Made by a program: the position numbers and the translations under genes. The notes beneath the pieces were generated by a model that saw only the letters and a program-made list of their open reading frames with translations, was not told the origin of the DNA and ran no database searches. From Acidobacteriota bacterium (GTDB lineage Bacteria; Acidobacteriota; Terriglobia; Terriglobales; Acidobacteriaceae): DNA of 9,658 bases. The stretch is from the NCBI GenBank assembly GCA_021819255.1, contig JAKART010000054.1:1-9658 (forward strand), in the 5' to 3' direction. The number at the start of each line of letters is the position of its first letter. Position 1 is the stretch's first letter. Below, one piece after another: positions 1 through 7,023 of this stretch.

Positions 1-275
1 CCCTGCGGGCCGGCAACGTGCGCCGCCAGAGCCTGGCCTCCATCTACCGCGACTCTCCGCTCTTCCAAAGCCTGCGCGATACATCCCGGCTGCAAGGAAA
101 ATGCGGAGCCTGCGAGTTCAAGGAGATCTGCGGCGGCTCCCGCTCCCGTGCCTTCGCGCTCACCGGAAGCCCGCTCGGGGAAGAGCCCTGCTGCTCCTAC
201 ATACCCCGCGGGTACGTCCCCACGCAGCAAATCCAGGCCAGGCCCCAAGGCCTGCGCGTGCTGCAGGAAGCATGA
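1..275 (+). CDS. C-terminal SPASM domain of a radical SAM protein (partial, 5' end outside window)
   Basis: Only the last 90 codons are visible; the frame is open from base 3 with no stop, so the gene begins upstream and the GTG at 18 is an internal Val, not a start. The visible part holds a cysteine cluster C-x2-C-x5-C-x19-C-C (cysteine codons from about position 102 to 194), with a CGGSRSRAFALTG stretch after the third Cys and an EEPCCSYIP motif. This matches the auxiliary Fe-S-binding SPASM tail of the NirJ/AhbD-like radical SAM enzymes, and closest by eye to the TIGR04053-type proteins. By family knowledge the missing N-terminal part would carry the CxxxCxxC SAM-cluster motif, and relatives act on heme-like tetrapyrroles or modify peptides. 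The substrate here cannot be read from this piece. A hemerythrin-like gene follows after 36 bp and is probably co-transcribed. Confidence is high for the SPASM domain, low for any precise function. Confidence 0.87.
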   Translation, partial: LRAGNVRRQSLASIYRDSPLFQSLRDTSRLQGKCGACEFKEICGGSRSRAFALTGSPLGEEPCCSYIPRGYVPTQQIQARPQGLRVLQEA

Positions 276-311
276 GGCAAAATAGAGGAGCGCCAAGGAA
301 GGAGGCAAACC

Positions 312-851
312 ATGAGCGTACAAATTGGCGCCAAACCCGATAGCGGCTTTGATGATCCCCTGGGCATGCTTAAGGATTGTCATCGCAGGATCGAACACTT
401 CCTCGGCATCCTGCACCTGGTCGCGGAGCGCGCCGCTGACCGCGCTCTCAACCCGGAAGAGGTTTCCGCGGTCAAAGCCGCGGTACAGTACTTTCACACC
501 GGGGGTGAACGTCACAACGCCGACGAAGAACAGTCGATCTTCTCCCGCCTGCGTAGCTTCCCTGCGGCCGGCGCCGAGTTTTTGGCCTTGCTCGCTCGCC
601 TGGAACAGGACCATGCTCGCTCGGCGGAACTGCATGAGGCCATCGATTGGCTGTTCACGGACTGGATGGTGAAAGGAGAGCTCGAACCCTCCCAACGGGA
701 ACGTCTGCTCTCCAACACCGCCGCCCTCCAGGATCTCTACAAGAAGCACATCGCCCTGGAAGAAACCGCGATCCTCCCCCGCGCCGCCGAACTGCTGAAC
801 GCCGAGACCATCGCCGTCATCGGCCGCGAGTTCAGCGCTCGCCGCGCCTGA
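312..851 (+). CDS. Hemerythrin-like (HHE cation-binding) domain protein
   Basis: This 179-residue cytoplasmic protein has no signal peptide and is predicted to fold as a four-helix bundle binding a diiron site. The likely ligands are visible with the usual spacing: H24 in the first helix, H68-x3-E72 in the second, H101 in the third and H146-x3-E150 in the fourth; H62 is an extra nearby histidine. Hemerythrin-like proteins bind O2, or sense or handle NO, peroxide or iron, but the sequence does not say which. The ATG at 312 is supported by a strong GGAGG at 301-305 with a 6-nt spacer. An overlapping frame starting at 325 lacks these motifs. It sits 36 bp after a radical SAM/SPASM gene on the same strand, so an operon is likely, perhaps protecting or oxygen-tuning the Fe-S enzyme (inference). 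The length is typical of single-domain members of the family. Confidence 0.9.
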   Translation: MSVQIGAKPDSGFDDPLGMLKDCHRRIEHFLGILHLVAERAADRALNPEEVSAVKAAVQYFHTGGERHNADEEQSIFSRLRSFPAAGAEFLALLARLEQDHARSAELHEAIDWLFTDWMVKGELEPSQRERLLSNTAALQDLYKKHIALEETAILPRAAELLNAETIAVIGREFSARRA

Positions 852-1157
852 GCATGTGCGGAAGACATCCCTGAACAGCGGACGAAACAAAGAAGCGCGT
901 AAAGTGACCGGCCAAAGCAAACAGACCCCGCCAGGCAGGAAAGCTCCACGGCGGATCTCGTTCCTGCGTGGCTGCGGACGCCGAACTTTGCGCATCTCCA
1001 AAATTGGAAAATCCACGTAGGTCAAGCACAAACAGCGCACTGAAGTTCGTTTTCGCTTCCCCTTGCGAATGAATCTTCCGGAACAACCGTTCTGTGGCTT
1101 TTTCAGCAACCCCGCAAAGGCCGGGGCGCAGCATTACCCCAACATCGAAAGGGCCCT
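852..1157. other. Convergent intergenic region, no supported gene
   Basis: About 300 bp lie between the end of the hemerythrin-like gene and the palindrome at 1158, with the flanking genes converging. The only long frame is a minus-strand one of 132 codons (1230 to 832). It starts inside the palindrome, lacks a Shine-Dalgarno, overlaps the end of the hemerythrin gene in antisense and has no domain I recognise, so I do not call it a gene. The stretch carries several short inverted repeats, the best at 930-972, and a CCCCG/CGGGG pair near 1112-1130. It may be part of a dispersed intergenic repeat or a structured RNA, but that needs a genome comparison. Confidence 0.5.
930..972. repeat. Inverted repeat, 12-bp arms with one mismatch
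   Basis: The arms GCCAGGCAGGAA (930-941) and TTCCTGCGTGGC (961-972) are complementary at 11 of 12 positions around a 19-nt loop. It lies 79 bp beyond the hemerythrin-like stop codon and could fold into a hairpin in RNA from either strand. There is no T-run after it on either strand, so it is not a classic intrinsic terminator; a role as RNA-end stabiliser or chance structure is equally possible. Confidence 0.4.
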
Positions 1158-1273
1158 TAGACCATTTTCCCTGATGATGGGTGTACGGAAGCGGGCGTTC
1201 CGTGGCGTTTTCATTGAGGAAAACGCCCACAGGAGTCGTTCCCCTTGCTTACACCTTCAGGGAAAATGGTCTA
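1158..1273. repeat. 116-bp nested palindrome, TA-flanked (MITE-like or REP-like element)
   Basis: The outer arms TAGACCATTTTCCCTGA (1158-1174) and TCAGGGAAAATGGTCTA (1257-1273) are perfect 17-bp inverted repeats. Further in, GGTGTA (1180-1185) pairs with TACACC (1250-1255), and at the centre GGCGTTTTC (1204-1212) pairs with GAAAACGCC (1219-1227) around the 6-nt loop ATTGAG. The segments between are partly complementary. The whole could form one long hairpin on either strand. Both ends are TA, as expected for small elements mobilised by IS630/Tc1-type transposases, though no transposase is present. The right end supplies the TAG stop of the minus-strand hydrolase-like gene. Sitting between two convergent genes, it may also end transcription from both sides. 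Palindromy is seen directly; mobility and function are inferred. Confidence 0.75.
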
Positions 1274-3499
1274 GCGAAAGACCACCTCGATCTGCTGCGG
1301 CGCTGCCGTGTTCTTGAAGCGAAGGAGCAAGGTTCGGCCGTTGTACTCAAAGGATCCTGGATCTAACGGTTTCCCCCCAAGATCGATTTCGCGCGCTGCC
1401 CGGGCGGAGAGGATGCGAACGACTCCGTGCGTATCTTCGATTCCCTCAACCTCAAAAGTCACTCTGTTCTTTTCTGCTCGTTCCCTTGTGACTTTGGCGG
1501 ATGCGGCCAGGATCCGCGGCCCGGATGAGCGAAAGGAGTTCACGTCCAGCAACAGCGCTCTTTCCCCCGGTTCAATCGTAAAGTGGTCGCTCTCCGCCAG
1601 ATTGTTGTCAAACAGGTTGATGAAGTCTCCTGCAACGGACAGCGGCCGCGGCGGCCGGCTCTGCTGCTCCGAGCCTTCCGCATCCAGGCCGGCGGCAATT
1701 ACATAGTGGCCGCGCCGCAGCACCAGAACATGGGTTTGGCAGAGCGGCAAGCCAATGGCCTTGGCAACAGTCTGGAGCGAGTCGTACACCACCTCCTGCC
1801 CAGCCGGCAAGTAGGTAAGAGCCGCTGGATTCTTCGCTTCGTACAGAACAAACCCTCTGCCAACCGCGTGCAATCCGCCGGACCCCGGCTTCAAACCGAG
1901 CTCTTGGAAAAGGAGATCGCACGGCGTCTGAACCTTTCCATCCTTATCTCTCCACCAGGCATGAATCTTGTCGTAGGGATCCTTGTCGTCATCGAAGACC
2001 ATCAGGGCTCCGCCGGAATGGACCCACGCAACCAACGCGGCTTGCGAATCTGGGTCAGGCGGCTTTTGGCCGTCATAGGTTAGCAGCAGCACCTTGTATC
2101 GGCGCAGGGCTCCGGCGGCCACCGATCTCTGGCTGAGGCTCTCCATCTGCACCGGTTCAACGGGCATGCCGCGCATCAGCAACGGGAGAGCCAGGCCATA
2201 GAACTCACCGAGGGAAGGATCGGATGGGTCCGGCGAGGCCCGCTCAAACATCAAGGTGTCGGAGACGAGAACGCCGATGCCTCTGGTGCCGGCAGACTCC
2301 CAATGCGTCTCCGCTGCCGGCTGTTGCATCTCGGCCAAGGCGTGGAAGACGGTCTGCAACTCTGTTGCGTACGCCTCTGGAATTGAAATCTTCGCCGGAT
2401 TGGGATTGGAAGCTGACGGTTCCGTAGCCGGATACGCGAAGCCCTCCCCAAAGATTCGCTCCGGCCATGGAAGAACCTCGTAGCGCGACACCGCGGGTTG
2501 AAGAAGCGACGCTACCAGCGTGCTCTCCCAGTTTTTGCGGTAATCACTCCAGGAGTGGTGAGGATTGTCTTCGATCGGATCATTGAGATACCAAATCGGC
2601 TTCCCTGAAGAACGGGCGATGTTCTGGAGAACTCCGTACTCCAGAAACGCTGTTTCAAACGTCCGCTCTCGCAGTACGCCCTCGTAAACATTCGGAGTCC
2701 GGGCGGTTCCGGTCCACACCTGCGCGATATAGCCATCTGCGCCGGCCTTCAGCAAGGAAGACTCCGGGCTGACGATATGCCACTGTGCGTAGTTGATCAG
2801 GGAGTGGGTTGCGACGTAGCACGGAATTGAGCGACGGTGCTTGGCCCCATAAGCCTTGACCGATTGAAAGATCTGGGCCAGCGTGCGGCGATAGAGATAG
2901 TACTTGAGCTGGGAGGCGCGATACTGCGCGTCGGGGGAGCTGTCCGGCGCCTGCCAGGCTTGATGATCGTCATCCTGCCACTGATGCCGGAAGCTTGTAC
3001 TCCATCCCGCGCGAGCCCAGAACTCCGGCTCTTCCAGATAAACAGCCTGTGCTCCGGCATCGAGAGCGGACTCAATTTCCTTGCTCAGATACAAGCCGTA
3101 GGATCGATTCGGGGAGATATAGGGAATATCGCGTCCCCCATGCAGAATCAGGTTGCCGTTCTTCTCCTGCTGGGTCTCGTTCCAATGCTGCTTCCCATCG
3201 AAGCTTCCATCGAGATAGGCGCGATACCTTCCCCAAGCGACCCCAGTCATCAAATCCACATGATAACCATGCGCCTTCCAGGAACGGATGCGCTCCGCGG
3301 TCGTGCCATCAACCCCATAAACCATCACGGTATCGGCATCGATGTTGATTCGGGGCGACCATGCTCGGCTCGTCTGAAAAATGAGGCGGCCTTGAGGGGC
3401 TTCGATCGTCCTTGACGGCGTCTGAGATACCGCAAGCAACGTCTGGCCGGGAGCGAGCGACAGGCAGAAGGCAACCAGGATCATTGTATGGGTCTTCAT
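1271..3499 (-). CDS. Secreted glycoside-hydrolase-like protein (predicted TIM barrel plus GATase-like domain)
   Basis: This 742-residue protein starts with a Sec-type signal peptide (residues 1 to about 25: basic start, hydrophobic core, likely cut after AVS). Residues about 45-350 have the alternating pattern of a (beta/alpha)8 barrel rich in aromatic residues. Two acidic candidates for catalysis stand out: YLEEPEF at 154-160 and WYLNDPIEDN at 303-312. Residues about 405-560 look like the glutamine-amidotransferase-like fold that follows the barrel in GH42-type beta-galactosidases: a GIGVLVSD strand, then RYKVLLLTYDG, then a glycine-rich SGGALMVFDDD. The tail, about 590-742, looks like beta-sandwich. 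A role in breaking down extracellular polysaccharide is an inference; I cannot name the GH family or substrate. The ATG at 3499 is chosen for the signal peptide; GGGAGG lies 13 nt upstream, a rather long spacing. The TAG stop is the edge of a palindromic element. The hemerythrin-like gene converges on it. Confidence 0.8.
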   Translation of the reverse strand: MKTHTMILVAFCLSLAPGQTLLAVSQTPSRTIEAPQGRLIFQTSRAWSPRINIDADTVMVYGVDGTTAERIRSWKAHGYHVDLMTGVAWGRYRAYLDGSFDGKQHWNETQQEKNGNLILHGGRDIPYISPNRSYGLYLSKEIESALDAGAQAVYLEEPEFWARAGWSTSFRHQWQDDDHQAWQAPDSSPDAQYRASQLKYYLYRRTLAQIFQSVKAYGAKHRRSIPCYVATHSLINYAQWHIVSPESSLLKAGADGYIAQVWTGTARTPNVYEGVLRERTFETAFLEYGVLQNIARSSGKPIWYLNDPIEDNPHHSWSDYRKNWESTLVASLLQPAVSRYEVLPWPERIFGEGFAYPATEPSASNPNPAKISIPEAYATELQTVFHALAEMQQPAAETHWESAGTRGIGVLVSDTLMFERASPDPSDPSLGEFYGLALPLLMRGMPVEPVQMESLSQRSVAAGALRRYKVLLLTYDGQKPPDPDSQAALVAWVHSGGALMVFDDDKDPYDKIHAWWRDKDGKVQTPCDLLFQELGLKPGSGGLHAVGRGFVLYEAKNPAALTYLPAGQEVVYDSLQTVAKAIGLPLCQTHVLVLRRGHYVIAAGLDAEGSEQQSRPPRPLSVAGDFINLFDNNLAESDHFTIEPGERALLLDVNSFRSSGPRILAASAKVTRERAEKNRVTFEVEGIEDTHGVVRILSARAAREIDLGGKPLDPGSFEYNGRTLLLRFKNTAAPQQIEVVFR

Positions 3500-3561
3500 C
3501 TCCGGGTGGGAACCTCCCTTCGCCTTGAGATGGACGTCGGCGCATCGTTGGGGAGGATGTC

Positions 3562-3582
3562 CCGACCATGGTTAATGGTCGG
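3562..3582. promoter_or_regulatory. Perfect 8-bp inverted repeat upstream of the hydrolase-like gene
   Basis: CCGACCAT (3562-3569), the 5-nt spacer GGTTA and ATGGTCGG (3575-3582) form a perfect dyad 63-83 bp before the hydrolase-like start codon. The spacing and symmetry would suit a dimeric repressor such as a LacI-type sugar regulator, or an mRNA-leader hairpin. Just upstream, minus-strand TAGAAT (3605 to 3600) resembles a -10 box, but I see no good -35 at the right distance. The regulator is unknown. Confidence 0.4.
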
Positions 3583-3623
3583 ATGAGCCGCGCGACCAGA
3601 TTCTAGAAGAAGGATGCGCTTAA

Positions 3624-3677
3624 CACCTTACACGTAGAGCCACCTTACACGTAGAGCCGCCTTACACGTAGAGCCGC
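3624..3677. repeat. Three tandem copies of a 17-bp direct repeat
   Basis: The unit CACCTTACACGTAGAGC occurs at 3624-3640 and 3641-3657 exactly, and at 3658-3674 with one change (A to G at the second base); CGC at 3675-3677 begins a further, broken copy. The array lies between the stop of the Ig-lipoprotein gene and the start region of the hydrolase-like gene, about 125-175 bp before the latter's ATG. It could be an array of protein-binding sites (17 bp is about 1.6 helical turns) or a simple slippage-prone tandem repeat. Confidence 0.85.
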
Positions 3678-3738
3678 CGCGGAGCGGTTTCCCGGCGCCA
3701 TCTCAAGCACAACAGGTAATCGCTCAGCCGGCAACGAT

Positions 3739-6700
3739 CTACTGCTGGACGACCGTGACCTGCGACGAGGTTCCATCGGCGCTCAGGCAAGCTAGCCGTC
3801 CATGGGTGCTGGAATTGCTCGCCGCCTGGTCCTGACGGATCGCAAAGCAGTAAGATTCCGTCAGTGTGCCGGTGCTCTGCGTGACGTTCACATCGAAGAT
3901 TCCCACGGTGGCCGTTGGATCATAGGTGGTGTCCGGCGCCAGCATCCCGCTGGCGGTAACATCAACCGCGCCGCTGAGCCCTTCATCCCAGTCCGCGTCG
4001 TTCTGACTGCCTTTGTCCCGAGCAAAGAGGGAGATGTCGCCATTGGAGTCGACACTGAGAATCCCCGAACTGGAGCCACGGCGGGGGTCGCCGTTCGCCA
4101 CAGAGCCCATGAAGTAGCTGGCGGCCAGATCGTCTACCGTCCAGCCACCGGAGCCTGGCCCCGCCTGCGGTTCCATCCAACCGATCCAGTCGGAGGACTG
4201 CGACGAGCTGGACGCGGCGTCCAGATAAGCCGCTGCATTGCTGTTGTAGACATACAGCACAACCCCGGGCGCGGCTTGACCAGAGACGGACTCTGTGGTG
4301 CGTCCCGTGGTCGCAGCCGCGTCAAATGTTACTCCACTCAGAGACTTGGAACTGATCGTACCGGCATTGTTTTCGATCTGAGTCATGTCGCCGTTCGCAA
4401 ATTGCATCGCCTTGGCTGCGTAACCCTGCGCGCTATCCTGACCCGATGCATAGATCACCGCCGGCCCGGCCGGCGTACTGGTAGCCGTCTGCAAGCGCGC
4501 CTGGCCGATCACGAAGTCAGCTCCGCTGGTGTCGTTGTGGGGATTTTCACTGATAAAGACGGCGTCTCCAGCCGCGTCGCCGGTAGGAAACATCACCACC
4601 GGAATCGTGCTGCTGCCATTACTGCCAAAGCTGTAGAAGGTAGCTGCCCCGTAGACGTTCCCCTCCGGGGTAAGGCTGGAGCCGGTCAGGGTCTCGTCCG
4701 CCGTGTAACTGCCTTGAATCACTGCATCCATCGTTCCCGTGGAAGAGCTGCTGCTGAAGTCGATGGAGCCGACCGCCCCTGCCAGACTCCCATCCTCCCA
4801 CTCGCCTCTCAACAGAAAGACGTAGTTGGCAGTCTCGACCGTTGGGCTGCTGCTCTGCAGGTAGCAGCGGCCGGAGCCGGTAACGCCAGAGGGAGATGTT
4901 CCCGCATCATCCATCTCCGTAAGGGCAATCCTGCTAAATTGGTTACTGCTGTTCAGATCACCCCCGGCAAGCGCAAAGAGGGCGCTAAAGTTCGAGCCTT
5001 TCAGCTCAAGATATCCCCGGTTGTCGGAGCCGACCGCGTAGGCGCCGGTGAACCCTTCCGCAAGAAAGCCATTGGATGGTCCGTTGGAGTCCATCTGGCC
5101 GCCGGTAATCACGCCGCTGCCGTTGCCGGTAAAGGCAAAGACCATCCCCCCACGATAGAGCGTGCTGCCCGTCTGCTCCTTCACTCCGCTGGGCCAGAAC
5201 TGGTCGACGTAGCAGGCGTACTGGGCGCTCAGCTCAGCATCATTCGTGGAAGCCGTCTCCGCAACCACGCTCAAGGTCAACGTTGCGCTGTTCTGCTCAG
5301 CAGTGGGCGTACTGCTGTCGGTCGCATCCACGGTCACCGAGGACGAGCCCGCAGAACTCGGCGTGCCCACAATCTGATCGGGGCTTGCGCTCGCCTGTTC
5401 CAGGCCGGCGGGCAGGCCGGAGTAAGTCACGGTGTAAGGAGATGTACCTCCGCTGACGCTCAGATTCGCGTAGGTATATGGCATGTTCACCATGCCCTGC
5501 GGCACGCTGTTTAGCGTGACCGTCAACGGAGAGGGGTTGACCACAATGGTGTACGCCACCGTCGCGGTGTCGCTGGTCTTCGTGGTGTCAATGACCTCCA
5601 CCGTCAGCGACAGGCTGGTTTCCGCCGCGCTCGGGTCTCCGCCAAAGGTCAACACGCTGCTCCCGTTGTTCGAGGCCGTAAGCCCATCTCCGTTCGCAAT
5701 CGTCGTGGCCGCTCCGCCCACCGGGATGGCTGTTCCGTTCACGACAAACTCGTAGTTGCCGCCGCCTGCCCCTCCCGTAGCGCTGATCGACCCAGAGTAG
5801 GTCTCTCCTACTGTTCCCGAGGGCAAGGGATGGCTACCGGCCGCCGGCAGGGATACCGCCTGACCGCTCACGACGATGCTATACGCTTTGGATCCCGAAT
5901 CACCGTAGGCGTCGGCGGCGCTGATCGTGAAGTTGTACGTTCCAACAGCCGTTGGCGTTCCAGAGATTCCTCCCGTTACTCCGTTCAGTGTCAGGCCGGG
6001 CGGCAGGCTGCTGCCCGCGGCCAGCCCGTAAGTCAACGACCCCACGCCGCCGCCGGCCAACGCCGCATAGGTGGTCGCGTAGGCCTGACCCTCGGTAGCG
6101 GTGGCGACAATCTCTCCGAGAAACACGATCGGCGCGGCAGGCTGGATGGTAATCGTCATGGGCGCGGATGTCGCGGTCAGCGCCTTCGGCGTCCCAGAAT
6201 CGGCAAAGGTGAAGATGATGTTGCTGTAGGTCCCGGCGCAGGATGCGGTCAACGCCGTCCCCGCCGCCGTGGTCAGAATGCCCGATGCACTCAAGGTCAG
6301 GCAACTCGGCAGAGCATGGCCACTGCTGCTGACCGACCAGTTGCCATATGGGGGGATTCCGCCACTGCCTTGCAGTTGTACCGCATAAGCCCCTCCCACC
6401 GCCCCGTCAAGGCTACCGTTCGTGCTGATGACCTGCGGCGCTGCAGGAATGGTGATCGTCGCGGTCCCGGTGACCTCACTGTCAGCGCTCGCTGCCGCCG
6501 TGATCGTTACGGTCTGCACCGCGCTGGTCGCTGCCGGCGCCGTGAAGGTAGCCGAAATCGTGGTCTGGTTGGAGAGCGATCCAGCGGACGCGCTCCAACT
6601 CACCCCTGCCGAACTGTTCGTCACCGAAGCACTCAGCGTAGTGGTGTCCGTCCCGTCGACGGTGCTGGCGCTCGGCTTCACCGTCACTGCCCCAGGCACT

Positions 6701-6804
6701 GGTACGGAAGAGCTGCCTCCGCTACAGCCTGTGAAGGAGACCAACGAAATGAAAACGGCAAGCCCAAAGCAGTTCGTCAACAGAGCCCGACACAGACCAC
6801 GCAT
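3739..6804 (-). CDS. Large surface lipoprotein with Ig-like repeats
   Basis: This 1021-residue exported protein begins with a short basic segment, a hydrophobic stretch and a lipobox-like SFTGC, so Cys27 is probably lipidated; a Ser/Gly linker follows. Ig-like beta-sandwich modules come next: about 38-120 (bacterial Ig type), 121-222, 224-313 (clear He_PIG-type LPPGLTLNGVTGGISGTPT), 315-423, and 425-514 (another, with LPAGLEQ and IVGTPSSAGS). The half from about 522 to 1021 is a different Ser/Gly-rich, beta-strand-like region with Cys at 531, 647, 986 and 1006 that I cannot assign to a named family. Such proteins are typical of Acidobacteriota cell surfaces and may mediate adhesion or polymer binding (inference). 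The ATG at 6804 has GAGG 10 nt upstream and gives the signal peptide directly. It is 311 bp downstream of nrdB and probably has its own promoter. Long plus-strand frames across it are antisense artefacts. Confidence 0.85.
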   Translation of the reverse strand: MRGLCRALLTNCFGLAVFISLVSFTGCSGGSSSVPVPGAVTVKPSASTVDGTDTTTLSASVTNSSAGVSWSASAGSLSNQTTISATFTAPAATSAVQTVTITAAASADSEVTGTATITIPAAPQVISTNGSLDGAVGGAYAVQLQGSGGIPPYGNWSVSSSGHALPSCLTLSASGILTTAAGTALTASCAGTYSNIIFTFADSGTPKALTATSAPMTITIQPAAPIVFLGEIVATATEGQAYATTYAALAGGGVGSLTYGLAAGSSLPPGLTLNGVTGGISGTPTAVGTYNFTISAADAYGDSGSKAYSIVVSGQAVSLPAAGSHPLPSGTVGETYSGSISATGGAGGGNYEFVVNGTAIPVGGAATTIANGDGLTASNNGSSVLTFGGDPSAAETSLSLTVEVIDTTKTSDTATVAYTIVVNPSPLTVTLNSVPQGMVNMPYTYANLSVSGGTSPYTVTYSGLPAGLEQASASPDQIVGTPSSAGSSSVTVDATDSSTPTAEQNSATLTLSVVAETASTNDAELSAQYACYVDQFWPSGVKEQTGSTLYRGGMVFAFTGNGSGVITGGQMDSNGPSNGFLAEGFTGAYAVGSDNRGYLELKGSNFSALFALAGGDLNSSNQFSRIALTEMDDAGTSPSGVTGSGRCYLQSSSPTVETANYVFLLRGEWEDGSLAGAVGSIDFSSSSSTGTMDAVIQGSYTADETLTGSSLTPEGNVYGAATFYSFGSNGSSTIPVVMFPTGDAAGDAVFISENPHNDTSGADFVIGQARLQTATSTPAGPAVIYASGQDSAQGYAAKAMQFANGDMTQIENNAGTISSKSLSGVTFDAAATTGRTTESVSGQAAPGVVLYVYNSNAAAYLDAASSSSQSSDWIGWMEPQAGPGSGGWTVDDLAASYFMGSVANGDPRRGSSSGILSVDSNGDISLFARDKGSQNDADWDEGLSGAVDVTASGMLAPDTTYDPTATVGIFDVNVTQSTGTLTESYCFAIRQDQAASNSSTHGRLACLSADGTSSQVTVVQQ

Positions 6805-6928
6805 AGCCCGACCGCCTCAATCGCTTTACAGCTCCCGCTTGCGAGCGCGTTGAAACCGAGCCGAAGCAATGAGCGCGGCACGGCACATGATGGAATGGCA
6901 AACGAAGCTACGGCATGGATGGTGCAGC

Positions 6929-6942
6929 TTCTTGGCCAAGAA
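6929..6942. promoter_or_regulatory. Perfect 14-bp palindrome, operator-like
   Basis: TTCTTGGCCAAGAA is identical to its reverse complement with no spacer. It lies 125-138 bp before the lipoprotein ATG and about 40 bp downstream of the possible -10 box at 6980-6985, where a repressor dimer could act. Next to it CTTTG (6943-6947) and CAAAG (6956-6960) form a second small dyad. Binding by a regulator is inferred only from symmetry and position. Confidence 0.4.
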
Positions 6943-6996
6943 CTTTGCTTTTGAACAAAGCTTGAGATGCGCTTACAAGATTTTAGGATGCTTGCA

Positions 6997-7023
6997 GTCG
7001 ATCGATAAAGGAGAAAGATCGAC
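6997..7023. repeat. Inverted repeat, perfect 7-bp arms
   Basis: GTCGATC (6997-7003) and GATCGAC (7017-7023) flank a 13-nt A-rich loop, about 95-120 bp after the nrdB stop. It is a possible weak transcript-end hairpin for nrdAB, but the arms are short and no T-run follows, so it may be chance. Confidence 0.25.

Noticed and set aside
18..275. GTG at 18 as the start of a small gene
   Set aside because: The frame is open to the window edge and the residues before it fit the SPASM protein, so it is an internal Val of a truncated gene.
1158..1273. Classic intrinsic terminator for the hydrolase-like or hemerythrin gene
   Set aside because: The stem is far longer than a normal terminator and no T-run follows either arm; a terminator effect is possible but is not shown by the sequence.
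3624..3677. CRISPR array from the repeated 17-mers
   Set aside because: The copies are directly adjacent with no spacers and are shorter than CRISPR repeats; no cas gene is nearby.
3802..5514. 570-codon plus-strand open frame opposite the lipoprotein gene
   Set aside because: It is antisense to a gene with signal peptide and Ig-like motifs; its Arg/Gly/Ala/His-rich product is typical of the complement of GC-rich coding DNA, and it has no recognisable domain.
5830..6954. 374-codon plus-strand open frame across the lipoprotein start
   Set aside because: It is extremely Arg/Gly-rich, has no domain or ribosome site, and runs antisense through the Ig modules and signal peptide of the real gene.
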